From Proteiniphilum sp. UBA5267 (lineage in GTDB: Bacteria > Bacteroidota > Bacteroidia > Bacteroidales > Dysgonomonadaceae): a DNA stretch of 31,102 bases. Within the stretch, counting starts at the first letter, position 1. Each line of letters opens with the position of its first letter. The stretch spans positions 4,752-35,853 of the forward strand of contig DHTF01000086.1 in the NCBI GenBank assembly GCA_002411515.1. Direction: 5' to 3'. The notes under the pieces are model-generated. The model saw only the letters and a list, made by a program, of their open reading frames with translations. It was not told the DNA's origin and ran no database searches. The position numbers and the translations under genes were made by a program. Of the stretch, positions 23,918 through 31,102 are shown piece after piece.

Positions 23918-26095
23918 ATGACAGACTTGCCATTCAAAATATTGCTTTCGTTACAGGGAAAAGGGTATCATTTCTTTCTCTTGTTCTTTGTCCTCCTGAT
24001 TCATTGCCTGGATGGGGTTTCATCTCCTCAAGGATTGTATTACTTCGGTAGACAGGATAGTGACCTCTTCCGACTCCTCCGTGAAAACGGGGTAGAGGTG
24101 AATGCCATCGAGAGTTTGCGCCCAAATGAGGTGAAACGTCTCCCTGATCACGGTGCACTCCTGGTCGTGGCCGATGGATACCCGTCTTCAAGAACAGCTG
24201 TTAGCGAAGAAATTTACAAGATTATCCAAAAAAAATCGATCCGCCTTTACGTGGAGTATCCAGAAACATTGCCTGGAAGGGGTAATGCTCCTGAAGGAGT
24301 GTTTCAGGCTACCCTGGAGCGGGGTGTGGTGACAGCTCCTTTTTTCGGTGGAGGACTTCCCCCGATGAGCATCCTGGGGATGAATGATTGTCAACTTATT
24401 CCCGTGGCACATCCTGCCCCGTTGATCGTGTTGGCGAAGGTGGCAGGATTCGACAAGGCAGAATACGGACTGGAGAATACAGAAGTCTATCCATTGCTTT
24501 TCAGGGAAGAGAATATCATGGTGTGCACCAGTTCCCTGTCAGACTTTTCAAAAGGTCGATTCGCCCCGGTCCAGTCTTGGCAAGTTGTATGGCAGTCAAT
24601 CCTGGTTTGGTTGTTACAAGAGGAAACGTTTCGCCTGAATCACTGGAACTTTGATCCTCAACCCTCGTACGGTGAATATGCACCCCTAAACGATGATGCG
24701 AGGCTTCAATCGGTGAAACGGGGAGCAGAATGGTTTTACAAGTCACGACTCTTGCTTCATCCCGAATGGAAAAATGAGTGGCTGTTGTTTCAGGGTGATG
24801 GCAAAGCTCCATTCGGACCTCCCATCAGCCAGGAAATGCCGGTGGGCGATGGCTCGATGGGTATTCTCGAAGGACATGCTTCAGAGATCAACCGGGATGG
24901 GAGTCAGCAGTACCGTTACTGGATCCGTACCGATGTACAGGGCGAGGCGGCCTACGCACTTGCAGCGGCAGGAACCCTTTTGCAGGATTCTCTTTCCATG
25001 AAGACCGCGGAGAAACTGGTTGACTTCCTGTTTACCGATTCCAAGAGCAGGTCGCTGACAAGTGATCGGGGAAAAGGCTCTTATGGACTCCTGGGGTGGT
25101 CCTATACCCACCCATACGTCATCTATGCCGACGACAATGCAAGGGCTGTACTTGGAGCAATCGGAGCTTCCTCCCTGCTAAAAGAGGACCGTTGGGACAA
25201 GCTAATCGTAGAGAATATCCTGGCGAATTTCAGAACCACCAGTCGACAGGGTTTCCAGGGGCAGTGGTTACGCGAGGAAAATGTTTCCGAGAAAGGTTGG
25301 AAATACTATTTTCAACAAGACGTGATAAGACCGCACCCCCATTTTGAATCATGGATGTGGGCTTGTTATCTCTGGTTGTACGACAAAACAGGATACCAAC
25401 CCTTGCTCGAGAAGGCTAAGATGGCAATCAGGCTGACCATGGAGGCTTATCCCGACAAGTGGAGATGGACCAACGGCATCCAGCAGGAACGTGCCCGCAT
25501 GATCCTTCCACTAGCTTGGTTGCTACGGCTGGAAGATACCGAGGAACACAGAACATGGTTGACCCGGGTCGCCGATGATCTACTCGAGTACCAACAGCCG
25601 AACGGCGCACTCATGGAGGCTTTGGGTGATGCTTCCCTTGGAAGCTATGGCCGTTCTGGTTCGAATGCCGATTATGGGAAGACAGAGGCTCCCTTGATCT
25701 TTCACAATGGCGACAAGGTTGCAGACATGCTCTACACCAACAATTTCGCTTTCTTTGCCTTGAACGAAGCTGCAAAATCATCTGGCATTCCCCGTTATCG
25801 ATCGGCAACGGTGAAGCTGTCAGAGTTCTTGATACGGATTCAGGTTCGAAGCGATACCCATCCCGATCTTGAAGGAGCTTGGTTCAGAGCTTTTGATTAT
25901 GGTCGTTGGGATTACTGGGCATCAAATGCTGATGCAGGGTGGGGTGCCTGGTGTACGCTGGCCGGATGGATTCAGTCCTGGATCGTGGCCACCCAGTCGC
26001 TGGTGGCACAAGATGACAGTTTCTGGGATCAAACTGCCGACAACTCATTGCAAGACGTGTTCGATGCATGTCGATGGATGATCGAGGAAGAATAA
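23918..26095 (+). CDS. Large secreted protein of unknown family, alpha-helical barrel-like
   Basis: A 725-aa protein with a late signal peptide (hydrophobic about 18–33, GYHFFLLFFVLLIHCLDGVS). Residues about 40–240 look alpha/beta, with LLRENGVEVNAIESLRPNEV and GALLVVADGYPSS resembling a GATase-like or ThuA-like Rossmann layer. Residues about 260–725 are helix-rich with repeated aromatic and acidic motifs: WKNEWLLFQGDG, PHFESWMWACYLWLYDKTGY, RWTNGIQQERARMILPLAWL, LEYQQPNGALMEALGD and WYWAS-type segments near the end (GRWDYWASNADAGWGAW). This pattern resembles (alpha/alpha)6-barrel glycan enzymes, but I recognise no family. It lies 72 bp after doxX and 42 bp before the FAD oxidoreductase, so all may form one operon. 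Confidence 0.72.
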   Translation: MTDLPFKILLSLQGKGYHFFLLFFVLLIHCLDGVSSPQGLYYFGRQDSDLFRLLRENGVEVNAIESLRPNEVKRLPDHGALLVVADGYPSSRTAVSEEIYKIIQKKSIRLYVEYPETLPGRGNAPEGVFQATLERGVVTAPFFGGGLPPMSILGMNDCQLIPVAHPAPLIVLAKVAGFDKAEYGLENTEVYPLLFREENIMVCTSSLSDFSKGRFAPVQSWQVVWQSILVWLLQEETFRLNHWNFDPQPSYGEYAPLNDDARLQSVKRGAEWFYKSRLLLHPEWKNEWLLFQGDGKAPFGPPISQEMPVGDGSMGILEGHASEINRDGSQQYRYWIRTDVQGEAAYALAAAGTLLQDSLSMKTAEKLVDFLFTDSKSRSLTSDRGKGSYGLLGWSYTHPYVIYADDNARAVLGAIGASSLLKEDRWDKLIVENILANFRTTSRQGFQGQWLREENVSEKGWKYYFQQDVIRPHPHFESWMWACYLWLYDKTGYQPLLEKAKMAIRLTMEAYPDKWRWTNGIQQERARMILPLAWLLRLEDTEEHRTWLTRVADDLLEYQQPNGALMEALGDASLGSYGRSGSNADYGKTEAPLIFHNGDKVADMLYTNNFAFFALNEAAKSSGIPRYRSATVKLSEFLIRIQVRSDTHPDLEGAWFRAFDYGRWDYWASNADAGWGAWCTLAGWIQSWIVATQSLVAQDDSFWDQTADNSLQDVFDACRWMIEEE

Positions 26096-26137
26096 TGTGA
26101 ATTGCCAATTATGATTATACGAATTAAACTGAATATA

Positions 26138-27841
26138 ATGAAAAGAAATATACTATCCTTTCTCTTTCTGTTTCTCTTTGTTTTTGTCATCAATGCAAAG
26201 ATGTTATCCAAAGAATATGATGTAGTCGTCTATGGGGCTACTTCCGCGGGAATTTCAGCTGCTATACAATGCTCCCGCATGCACAAGACAGTTTTGTTGA
26301 TTGAACCCTCTCATCGGATTGGAGGCCTTACCACGGGTGGATTGGGAGCAACCGATATTGGAAGTAAGATTGCGATCGGAGGCATTTCCAAAGAATTTTA
26401 CCAACTTATCAAGAAATATTACGATCAGCCAAAGAACTGGAAATGGCAGGATAAGGCCGACTACCGGGAATCAAGGAATATTGAAGGAGAAGATGCCATG
26501 TGGACATTTGAGCCATCCGTTGCATTGAATGTCTATAGAGAAATGATAGCCGAGGAACAGATCGACCTGGTGTACAACAAGCGTTTGCTCCGAGATGGGG
26601 GAGTGAAGAAAGATAACGGTCGCATCACTCAATTAAAAATGGAGTCGGGTGAAATCTACAAGGGAAAGATGTTCATTGATGCCACCTACGAGGGCGATCT
26701 CATGGCTGCCTTAGGAGTCAGTTATACCATAGGGAGAGAATCCAATAAGTTATATGGTGAAACCCTGAACGGCGTACAATTGGACAAAATTAACACGACA
26801 ATTAAAAAGAGGGTCTCTCACAATGCCTTGCATCACAACTTTATAAACAAGGTTGATCCATATGTAGTCAAGGGAGATCCCGCCAGTGGCCTGCTCCCTT
26901 ACATCTCATCCGAACGGCCTGGGGTTGATGGGGAAGGTGATGATAAAATACAGGCTTATTGTTTTAGGATGACACTCACCGACCATCCCGATAATCGAAT
27001 TCCATTTAAGAAACCCGACAATTACAATGAACTGAATTATGAGCTGCTCTTCAGAAATTACGAAGCGGCTGAAGGTCCTATATCAGAGATGTATAGTTAT
27101 GGTGATCCATTGGTGCCCTGGATCAATACACCCATGCCGAATCGAAAAACGGACACGAATAACCAGAAAGGATTCTCTACAGACTTCATTGGTCAGAACT
27201 ACGCCTATCCTGAAGCTACCTATGAAGAACGCGAGAAGATTGTTGAGGCTCATCTGAATTATCAAATGGGATTGATGTGGACACTGGCTTACCACCCGCG
27301 AATACCGGAAGAGGTGAGGAAGGTCGTGTCAGAATGGGGTGTCTGCAAAGATGAATTTACAGATAACGAAAACCATTGGACGCAACAATTATATATCCGT
27401 GAAGCAAGGCGCATGATCAGTGATTATGTCATGACACAGCTGAATTGTGAAGGTATTGAGATCGCGGATGATCCCATTGCCATGGCTGGATATGGGATGG
27501 ACTCTCACCATGTGCAGAGATACGTGGATGTGAATGGATATGTGCAAAACGAAGGGAATGTGGAAGCAAGGGGTTATCCTCCTTATCCCGTGAGTTACCG
27601 TTCTATTGTTCCCAGGAAGAGTGAATGCACCAATTTGCTTGTTCCAGTATGTATCAGTGCATCACATATTGCATTCGGATCACTTCGCATGGAACCAGTG
27701 TTTATGGTGCTGGGACAATCGGCAGCGATTGCCGCAGCTCAGGCGATTGATGATAAGCAAGATTTGCAAGATCTCAACTACAGGAAATTACGCGAAACAT
27801 TGCTGACCTACAAGCAGATTCTCACCTTACCGGCAGAATAG
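26138..27841 (+). CDS. Secreted FAD-dependent oxidoreductase (FAD_oxidored family)
   Basis: A 567-aa flavoprotein. The ATG at 26138 gives a clean signal peptide (MKRNILSFLFLFLFVFVINA); upstream in-frame starts at 26102 and 26111 add a poor leader. The dinucleotide-binding motif YDVVVYGATSAGISAAIQ is followed by LIEPSHRIGGLTTGGLGATD, typical of the PF12831-type family. Later landmarks are FIDATYEGDLMAALGVSY, SYRSIVPRKSECTNLLVPVC and GQSAAIAAAQAI near the C-terminus. Such enzymes occur widely in Bacteroidetes glycan clusters; the substrate is unknown. It follows the 725-aa gene closely and faces a convergent Gfo/Idh gene. Confidence 0.85.
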   Translation: MKRNILSFLFLFLFVFVINAKMLSKEYDVVVYGATSAGISAAIQCSRMHKTVLLIEPSHRIGGLTTGGLGATDIGSKIAIGGISKEFYQLIKKYYDQPKNWKWQDKADYRESRNIEGEDAMWTFEPSVALNVYREMIAEEQIDLVYNKRLLRDGGVKKDNGRITQLKMESGEIYKGKMFIDATYEGDLMAALGVSYTIGRESNKLYGETLNGVQLDKINTTIKKRVSHNALHHNFINKVDPYVVKGDPASGLLPYISSERPGVDGEGDDKIQAYCFRMTLTDHPDNRIPFKKPDNYNELNYELLFRNYEAAEGPISEMYSYGDPLVPWINTPMPNRKTDTNNQKGFSTDFIGQNYAYPEATYEEREKIVEAHLNYQMGLMWTLAYHPRIPEEVRKVVSEWGVCKDEFTDNENHWTQQLYIREARRMISDYVMTQLNCEGIEIADDPIAMAGYGMDSHHVQRYVDVNGYVQNEGNVEARGYPPYPVSYRSIVPRKSECTNLLVPVCISASHIAFGSLRMEPVFMVLGQSAAIAAAQAIDDKQDLQDLNYRKLRETLLTYKQILTLPAE

Positions 27842-27913
27842 TGTAGAAAGAACGTTGCCATGTGAAGAGCTACCTGTCACTCTTATTCACCTGTTTTTAT
27901 TGTCAACAGAAGT

Positions 27914-27969
27914 GAAAAAAATCCGCCGGGAATTATTTGTTTCATGAAATACAAATAATCCCGGCGGAT
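27914..27969 (-). terminator. Strong hairpin between convergent genes, terminator for the minus-strand gene
   Basis: ATCCGCCGGGAATTATTTGT (27921–27940) pairs with ACAAATAATCCCGGCGGAT (27951–27969) with one bulged A and a 10-nt loop. On the minus strand it is followed by seven T's (A's at 27915–27921 on +), so it terminates the gene ending at 28001. It may also slow the FAD gene transcript. Confidence 0.85.
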
Positions 27970-28000
27970 CAAATGAGATAACCTACAAAATAGAACTCTT

Positions 28001-29344
28001 TTATAGCTTCATTTCCCAGCCCTTCTGATATTCCCTGCTCCACAATTTAGCTGCAGCCTTATTGTCAAGAATCCTTCCATTTAAAGGATTGGTGCGGAAG
28101 GTTGTCTTGGTGCGTTGAGCAATATTACCCAGTTGAGCCAGTGTAGAACTGATACAGCCAATATTGATGTCGGCATTCAGTGCAGTACCTTTGAGAATTC
28201 CGTTCAGAAAATTAGAGAAGTGGTAATGGTCGAGCTGTTGTGTCGGATTGGTGATATCCCCTTCGGTGAATCCCATATCACTGGTCACATTTTTCACCAG
28301 CTTGTTCTTTTGATCATAGATCTTGTATGCATTTCCACCACCAATAGCAAGAGAACCTTCGCTTCCGTAGAAAACGGCGCCAACGGTCGAGTCTTCAATT
28401 GAACGTGCGTTACAGCTTCTGCCCTCCCAGGTAATCATCTTATCGTCTCCGAATTCAAAATTAATCACTTGTGAGTCGGGGAACTGCCAGTCATCGTCGT
28501 AGGCGTAACGGCCCCCTGAGGAATTCACACCGGTGGGATAACTCAGTTTCATACCCCATCGCACAATGTCGATAAAGTGTACACCGTTATTGCCGGATTC
28601 TCCGGTACCCCACTTGTAAAACCAGTGCCAGTTGTAGTGTAGGAAGTTATCCTTGTACATTTTTTCACGAGGTGCGGGACCCTGCCAGAGCTCCCAGTCT
28701 AACCAGTCGGGTATGGCTGTCGGCTTTCCGATACCAATTGAAGGACGATTGTTGGCATACCAACATTTCCCGAATTTTACCTCTCCGATAACGCCGTCAT
28801 GAATATCCCGTATTGCATTCACCACATTTGGCCATGATCTACGTTGCATTCCGGTTGCAGTTACTACCTTGTATTTTTTAACAGCTTCTTGTAGAATCTC
28901 GTTTTCAGCAGGGTTATGGCTGGTCGGTTTTTCCAGATATACATGTTTCCCAGCTTTCATCGCCATCAAAGCGGCCGGTGCATGCCAGTGTTCTGGTGTG
29001 GCAATGATGACAGCATCCAGATCTTTCTTCTCGAGCAGTCTGCGTATATCCTTTTCTCCAGAAGCCCTGTTACCTCCAATTTTTTCCACATTGGCGATAC
29101 ATTTCTCCATGGCTCTTTTGTCAACATCACATACATACGCAATTTCACAGCCTTTTTCACGTGCGAATCCTCCTGCAAGAGCATTTCCTCTCGCATTCAC
29201 TCCTATAGCACCCATTCTGATCCTGTCGTTTGCACCAACGATATTCCTATAGCTTTTGGCGCTGAAACTCGGTAAAACACCTCCCACAGATACTGCAGCT
29301 GTTCCAATAGCCACATTCCTTATAAAGTCCCTTCTTGTAGTCAT
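28001..29344 (-). CDS. Tat-exported Gfo/Idh/MocA family oxidoreductase (minus strand)
   Basis: A 447-aa protein with Tat motif TTRRDFIRN (2–10) and a hydrophobic run to about 28. Rossmann start IRMGAIGVNARGNALAGG (42–59), where the third glycine position is Asn. Then CEIAYVCDVDKRAMEK, VIIATPEHWHAP and LEKPTSHNPAE with the catalytic Lys. The C-terminal domain has YKWGTGESGNNGVHFIDIVRWG with the conserved His. It is the only glycan-type gene on the minus strand here and is divergent from the SASA esterase. A TACATTTG -7 box lies 30 bp upstream. Likely a periplasmic NAD-dependent sugar enzyme; substrate unknown. Confidence 0.88.
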   Translation of the reverse strand: MTTRRDFIRNVAIGTAAVSVGGVLPSFSAKSYRNIVGANDRIRMGAIGVNARGNALAGGFAREKGCEIAYVCDVDKRAMEKCIANVEKIGGNRASGEKDIRRLLEKKDLDAVIIATPEHWHAPAALMAMKAGKHVYLEKPTSHNPAENEILQEAVKKYKVVTATGMQRRSWPNVVNAIRDIHDGVIGEVKFGKCWYANNRPSIGIGKPTAIPDWLDWELWQGPAPREKMYKDNFLHYNWHWFYKWGTGESGNNGVHFIDIVRWGMKLSYPTGVNSSGGRYAYDDDWQFPDSQVINFEFGDDKMITWEGRSCNARSIEDSTVGAVFYGSEGSLAIGGGNAYKIYDQKNKLVKNVTSDMGFTEGDITNPTQQLDHYHFSNFLNGILKGTALNADINIGCISSTLAQLGNIAQRTKTTFRTNPLNGRILDNKAAAKLWSREYQKGWEMKL

Positions 29345-29374
29345 AGTATTTTTTTTATTCTTATCATTGTTTCA

Positions 29375-29382
29375 CAAATGTA
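29375..29382 (-). promoter_or_regulatory. Putative -7 box (TACATTTG) for the minus-strand Gfo/Idh gene
   Basis: Perfect TAnnTTTG on the minus strand, about 30 bp before the ATG at 29344. An ATTGG lies about 10–14 bp further upstream, too near for a standard -33 box. Confidence 0.42.
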
Positions 29383-29494
29383 GAGAATTAACCAATAATT
29401 GAATGTCTATTTACGAAGTTTTGTCATCAAAAAACGCAGAACTGGAAATATAAAAGATGGATAGATACTGTAACCTGTTTTAGTACGAGACACA

Positions 29495-29687
29495 GAGTGA
29501 TCCGCTCTTTTCGCCGTATCATCTCCATATATAGTCCATATATAGTCCATATATAGTCCATATATGGTCCTAATATACTCCTAATGTACTAGGAAAGGAT
29601 ATGGCTCATATAGGGCTTGCAACAAGCCAAAAAACGGATTTTTACCCGCTTTTTATATTTTCTGGATGAGAATCTTTCTGATAGCAA
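29495..29687. repeat. Intergenic element copy B (11-bp direct repeats plus two hairpins)
   Basis: A ~193-bp stretch homologous to 5966–6138, within the 544-bp gap between divergent genes. It carries six tandem 11-bp units (29524–29534, then every 11 bp to 29589). The first three are identical, TCCATATATAG; the last two, TCCTAATATAC and TCCTAATGTAC, match copy A. A hairpin (29614–29628), a degraded second hairpin with T-rich end (about 29634–29654) and TCTGGATGAGA follow. No coding frame explains it. The rest of the gap holds only the two predicted promoters. Confidence 0.8.
29524..29589. repeat. Six tandem 11-bp units within element B
   Basis: Units are TCCATATATAG three times, TCCATATATGG, TCCTAATATAC and TCCTAATGTAC. 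The period is close to one DNA helical turn, so equivalent bases face the same side. Copy A has four units (5994–6037), so unit number varies. Confidence 0.85.
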
Positions 29688-29791
29688 AATAAATTTGAAT
29701 AATGGTATATGAATTAGATAGCAGATTGTTGAATCCAATATGGCGGGGGTTGCATGAATTGGCCTATTGCATACGGTAACACTGAAATTTG

Positions 29792-29799
29792 TATATTTG
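29792..29799 (+). promoter_or_regulatory. Putative promoter (TATATTTG -7 box) for the SASA esterase gene
   Basis: Perfect TAnnTTTG with ATTG at 29766–29769, 22 bp upstream, a near match to the -33 box. The predicted start would leave a leader of about 80 nt before the ATG at 29889. Confidence 0.5.
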
Positions 29800-29888
29800 C
29801 CGACCAGATAATTCTGAAATTGTCAAGTGTTTATTGACAGCTTACTAATACAATAAATTTATGTATTGAAAATAAAATAGATAAAAAA

Positions 29889-30713
29889 ATGAAAACTGAA
29901 AAACTGAGTTTTAATTTCTTCTCTTCTTTGTTCATTATATGTTTGTCGCTCCTTATGCTCTCTTGTAGCAGTCAGAAGCGAGTCAAAGCTAATGCAGACC
30001 CTCAATTTCACCTCTACTTACTGGTTGGCCAATCAAATATGGCCGGTCGTGGTAAAGTTGATGCACTCTCAACGCCCGAAAATCCACGATTGCTGATGTT
30101 CAATAAAAATAATGAATGGGAGTTAGCGAAAGACCCGCTCCATTTTGATAAACCCGATGTAGCAGGTGTGGGTCCTGGTCTTGCTTTTGGATTGAAAATG
30201 CTGGATTACACTCACAACAAGGACGTCAGGATAGGATTGATTCCCTGTGCAGTTGGCGGAACTGCAATAGATATGTGGCAGCCTGGGAAGGATGCTTATG
30301 ATGGGAAATATCATCCTTACGATGATACCATCATTAGGTTGAGAGAGGCGATGAAGTATGGCGTTGTAAAAGGAATTATATGGCATCAGGGCGAAGGAGA
30401 CAGTAACGAGGCGCAGTCGAAGGTCTACATGGAGAAGCTTGAGAAACTGATTCAACGCTTCCGGGATGAGATAAATGATCCGGACTTGCCATTTGTTGCC
30501 GGTGAACTGGGTTATTATCGAAAAAACTCATTTTATATCAATGAGGTAATCAAAAACCTGCCTGAGAAAGTTTCCATGACTGCTGTAGCCGATGCCGAAG
30601 GGTTAAACCACAAGGGCGATGGCACCCATCTCGATTCAGAATCGTCGAGAATTCTAGGTGAAAGGTACGCTTTAAAAATGAGAGTCCTGCAACTAATGAA
30701 TCGCCACAATTGA
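29889..30713 (+). CDS. SASA/SGNH carbohydrate O-acetylesterase lipoprotein
   Basis: A 274-aa lipoprotein (lipobox LMLSC, Cys26) of the sialate O-acetylesterase-like/CE6-type SGNH family. The block I nucleophile is LLVGQSNMAGRG (Ser49). IPCAVGGTAIDMW gives the block II Gly, IIWHQGEGDSN (about 163–173) the block III region, and KGDGTHLDS the catalytic Asp244–His247 pair. All four SGNH blocks are therefore present. It should remove O-acetyl groups from sugars at the cell surface or in the periplasm. It is divergent from the Tat Gfo/Idh gene across a gap that contains element B. Specificity (sialic acid or acetyl-xylan) is not readable from sequence. Confidence 0.9.
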   Translation: MKTEKLSFNFFSSLFIICLSLLMLSCSSQKRVKANADPQFHLYLLVGQSNMAGRGKVDALSTPENPRLLMFNKNNEWELAKDPLHFDKPDVAGVGPGLAFGLKMLDYTHNKDVRIGLIPCAVGGTAIDMWQPGKDAYDGKYHPYDDTIIRLREAMKYGVVKGIIWHQGEGDSNEAQSKVYMEKLEKLIQRFRDEINDPDLPFVAGELGYYRKNSFYINEVIKNLPEKVSMTAVADAEGLNHKGDGTHLDSESSRILGERYALKMRVLQLMNRHN

Positions 30714-30859
30714 TCCTGTATATCAATTCGATCATTGTGTCAAATAGATAACCACAGTAAAGTTTTCATTTGTATTTCAGTGTCGTCCATTCTGCTGGAA
30801 AAGTTTTCCGATCCAACGTCAATGGCACAATGGCACTGGTGCAGCACCCTCATTTTTGC

Positions 30860-31102
30860 TTATCTTCTTCCTTTCAGCAGAGAAGGAATCTGTCCGGGTT
30901 CTCTTGCCACCGGTATGCCGACAGATTCAAAGGCGGCAATCTTCTCGGCTGCTGTGCCAGATCCGCTGGAGATGATGGCACCTGCATGACCCATCTGTTT
31001 GCCCGGAGGAGCCTGTTGTCCGGCAATAAAGACCGCTACCGGCTTGGTTACATGATCGCGAATGTACTCGGCTGCACGCTCTTCGGCATCTCCACCGATC
31101 TC
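30860..31102 (-). CDS. sucD: Succinyl-CoA ligase alpha subunit, C-terminal part
   Basis: Partial gene cut by the window edge; the last 80 codons are visible on the minus strand. The frame reads [20 protein letters not shown], then [20 protein letters not shown] and [20 protein letters not shown], ending [14 protein letters not shown]. PPGKxMGHAGAI with its active-site His (the phosphohistidine position in SucD) is diagnostic. The enzyme makes succinyl-CoA/succinate with ATP or GTP in central metabolism. Its convergent end faces the SASA gene. It marks the return from accessory to core genes. Confidence 0.95.
   Translation of the reverse strand, partial: EIGGDAEERAAEYIRDHVTKPVAVFIAGQQAPPGKQMGHAGAIISSGSGTAAEKIAAFESVGIPVAREPGQIPSLLKGRR

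Noticed and set aside
30735..30989. Plus-strand open frame of 84 codons at the right edge
   Set aside because: It overlaps the clear minus-strand SucD C-terminus and has no recognisable protein character.
1..31102. tRNA, rRNA, CRISPR array, integrase or phage genes
   Set aside because: I looked for cloverleaf-like, spaced-repeat and integrase signals and saw none; the only mobile element is the IS3 copy.

Overview
The window looks like part of a Bacteroidetes (order Bacteroidales) chromosome. Evidence: an rpmB–rpmG–DUF4295 (bL38-like) ribosomal block followed by ftsY and rimO, SusD and DoxX homologues, SPII lipoproteins, and repeated TAnnTTTG -7 promoter motifs with weak Shine-Dalgarno signals. 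A Dysgonomonadaceae-like genus (Proteiniphilum/Petrimonas type) is my guess from general protein character; no search was run.

Layout. (1) 1–4406, core genes on +: bL28, bL33, a 53-aa DUF4295 protein, terminator, FtsY, RimO, and an unusual HU–transmembrane–LysM protein. (2) 4530–5957: a GH109-type lipoprotein (alpha-N-acetylgalactosaminidase-like). (3) 6243–18562: a XylR-like (sugar-binding + AraC) regulator followed by a long co-oriented block: FucP/NagP-type MFS permease, NagA, NagB-like deaminase, two atypical exported Gfo/Idh/MocA-fold proteins, ApbE-like flavin transferase, another Gfo/Idh protein, an 80-aa membrane protein, a secreted alpha/beta-hydrolase and a Tat-type Gfo/Idh protein. 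(4) 18563–20262: unassigned sequence and an apparently intact IS3-family element on the minus strand. (5) 20264–27841: a 5'-truncated susD remnant cut at the IS edge, a Tat-type Gfo/Idh protein, DoxX, a 725-aa secreted protein of unknown family and a secreted FAD-dependent oxidoreductase. (6) 28001–29344 (-): one more Tat-type Gfo/Idh protein, divergent from a SASA/SGNH O-acetylesterase lipoprotein at 29889–30713. (7) The right edge holds the C-terminus of SucD on the minus strand.

How it fits together (inference): the locus looks like a glycan/amino-sugar utilisation region. Exported NAD(P)-fold proteins of the Gfo/Idh/MocA superfamily (seven in 25 kb) and esterases would act on decorated sugars outside the cytoplasm. 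The MFS permease imports the product, and NagA plus the NagB-like enzyme feed it to glycolysis. ApbE, DoxX and the FAD oxidoreductase suggest a redox component, as in oxidative (keto-sugar) or NAD-recycling glycoside cleavage.

The least explained structure is a 170–195-bp intergenic element present twice (about 5966–6138 and 29495–29687). Each copy has a variable array of 11-bp direct repeats and two hairpins, one with a compensatory base change between copies. Each sits upstream of the promoter of a glycan-related gene. It is the best candidate for an undescribed regulatory RNA, operator or dispersed element.
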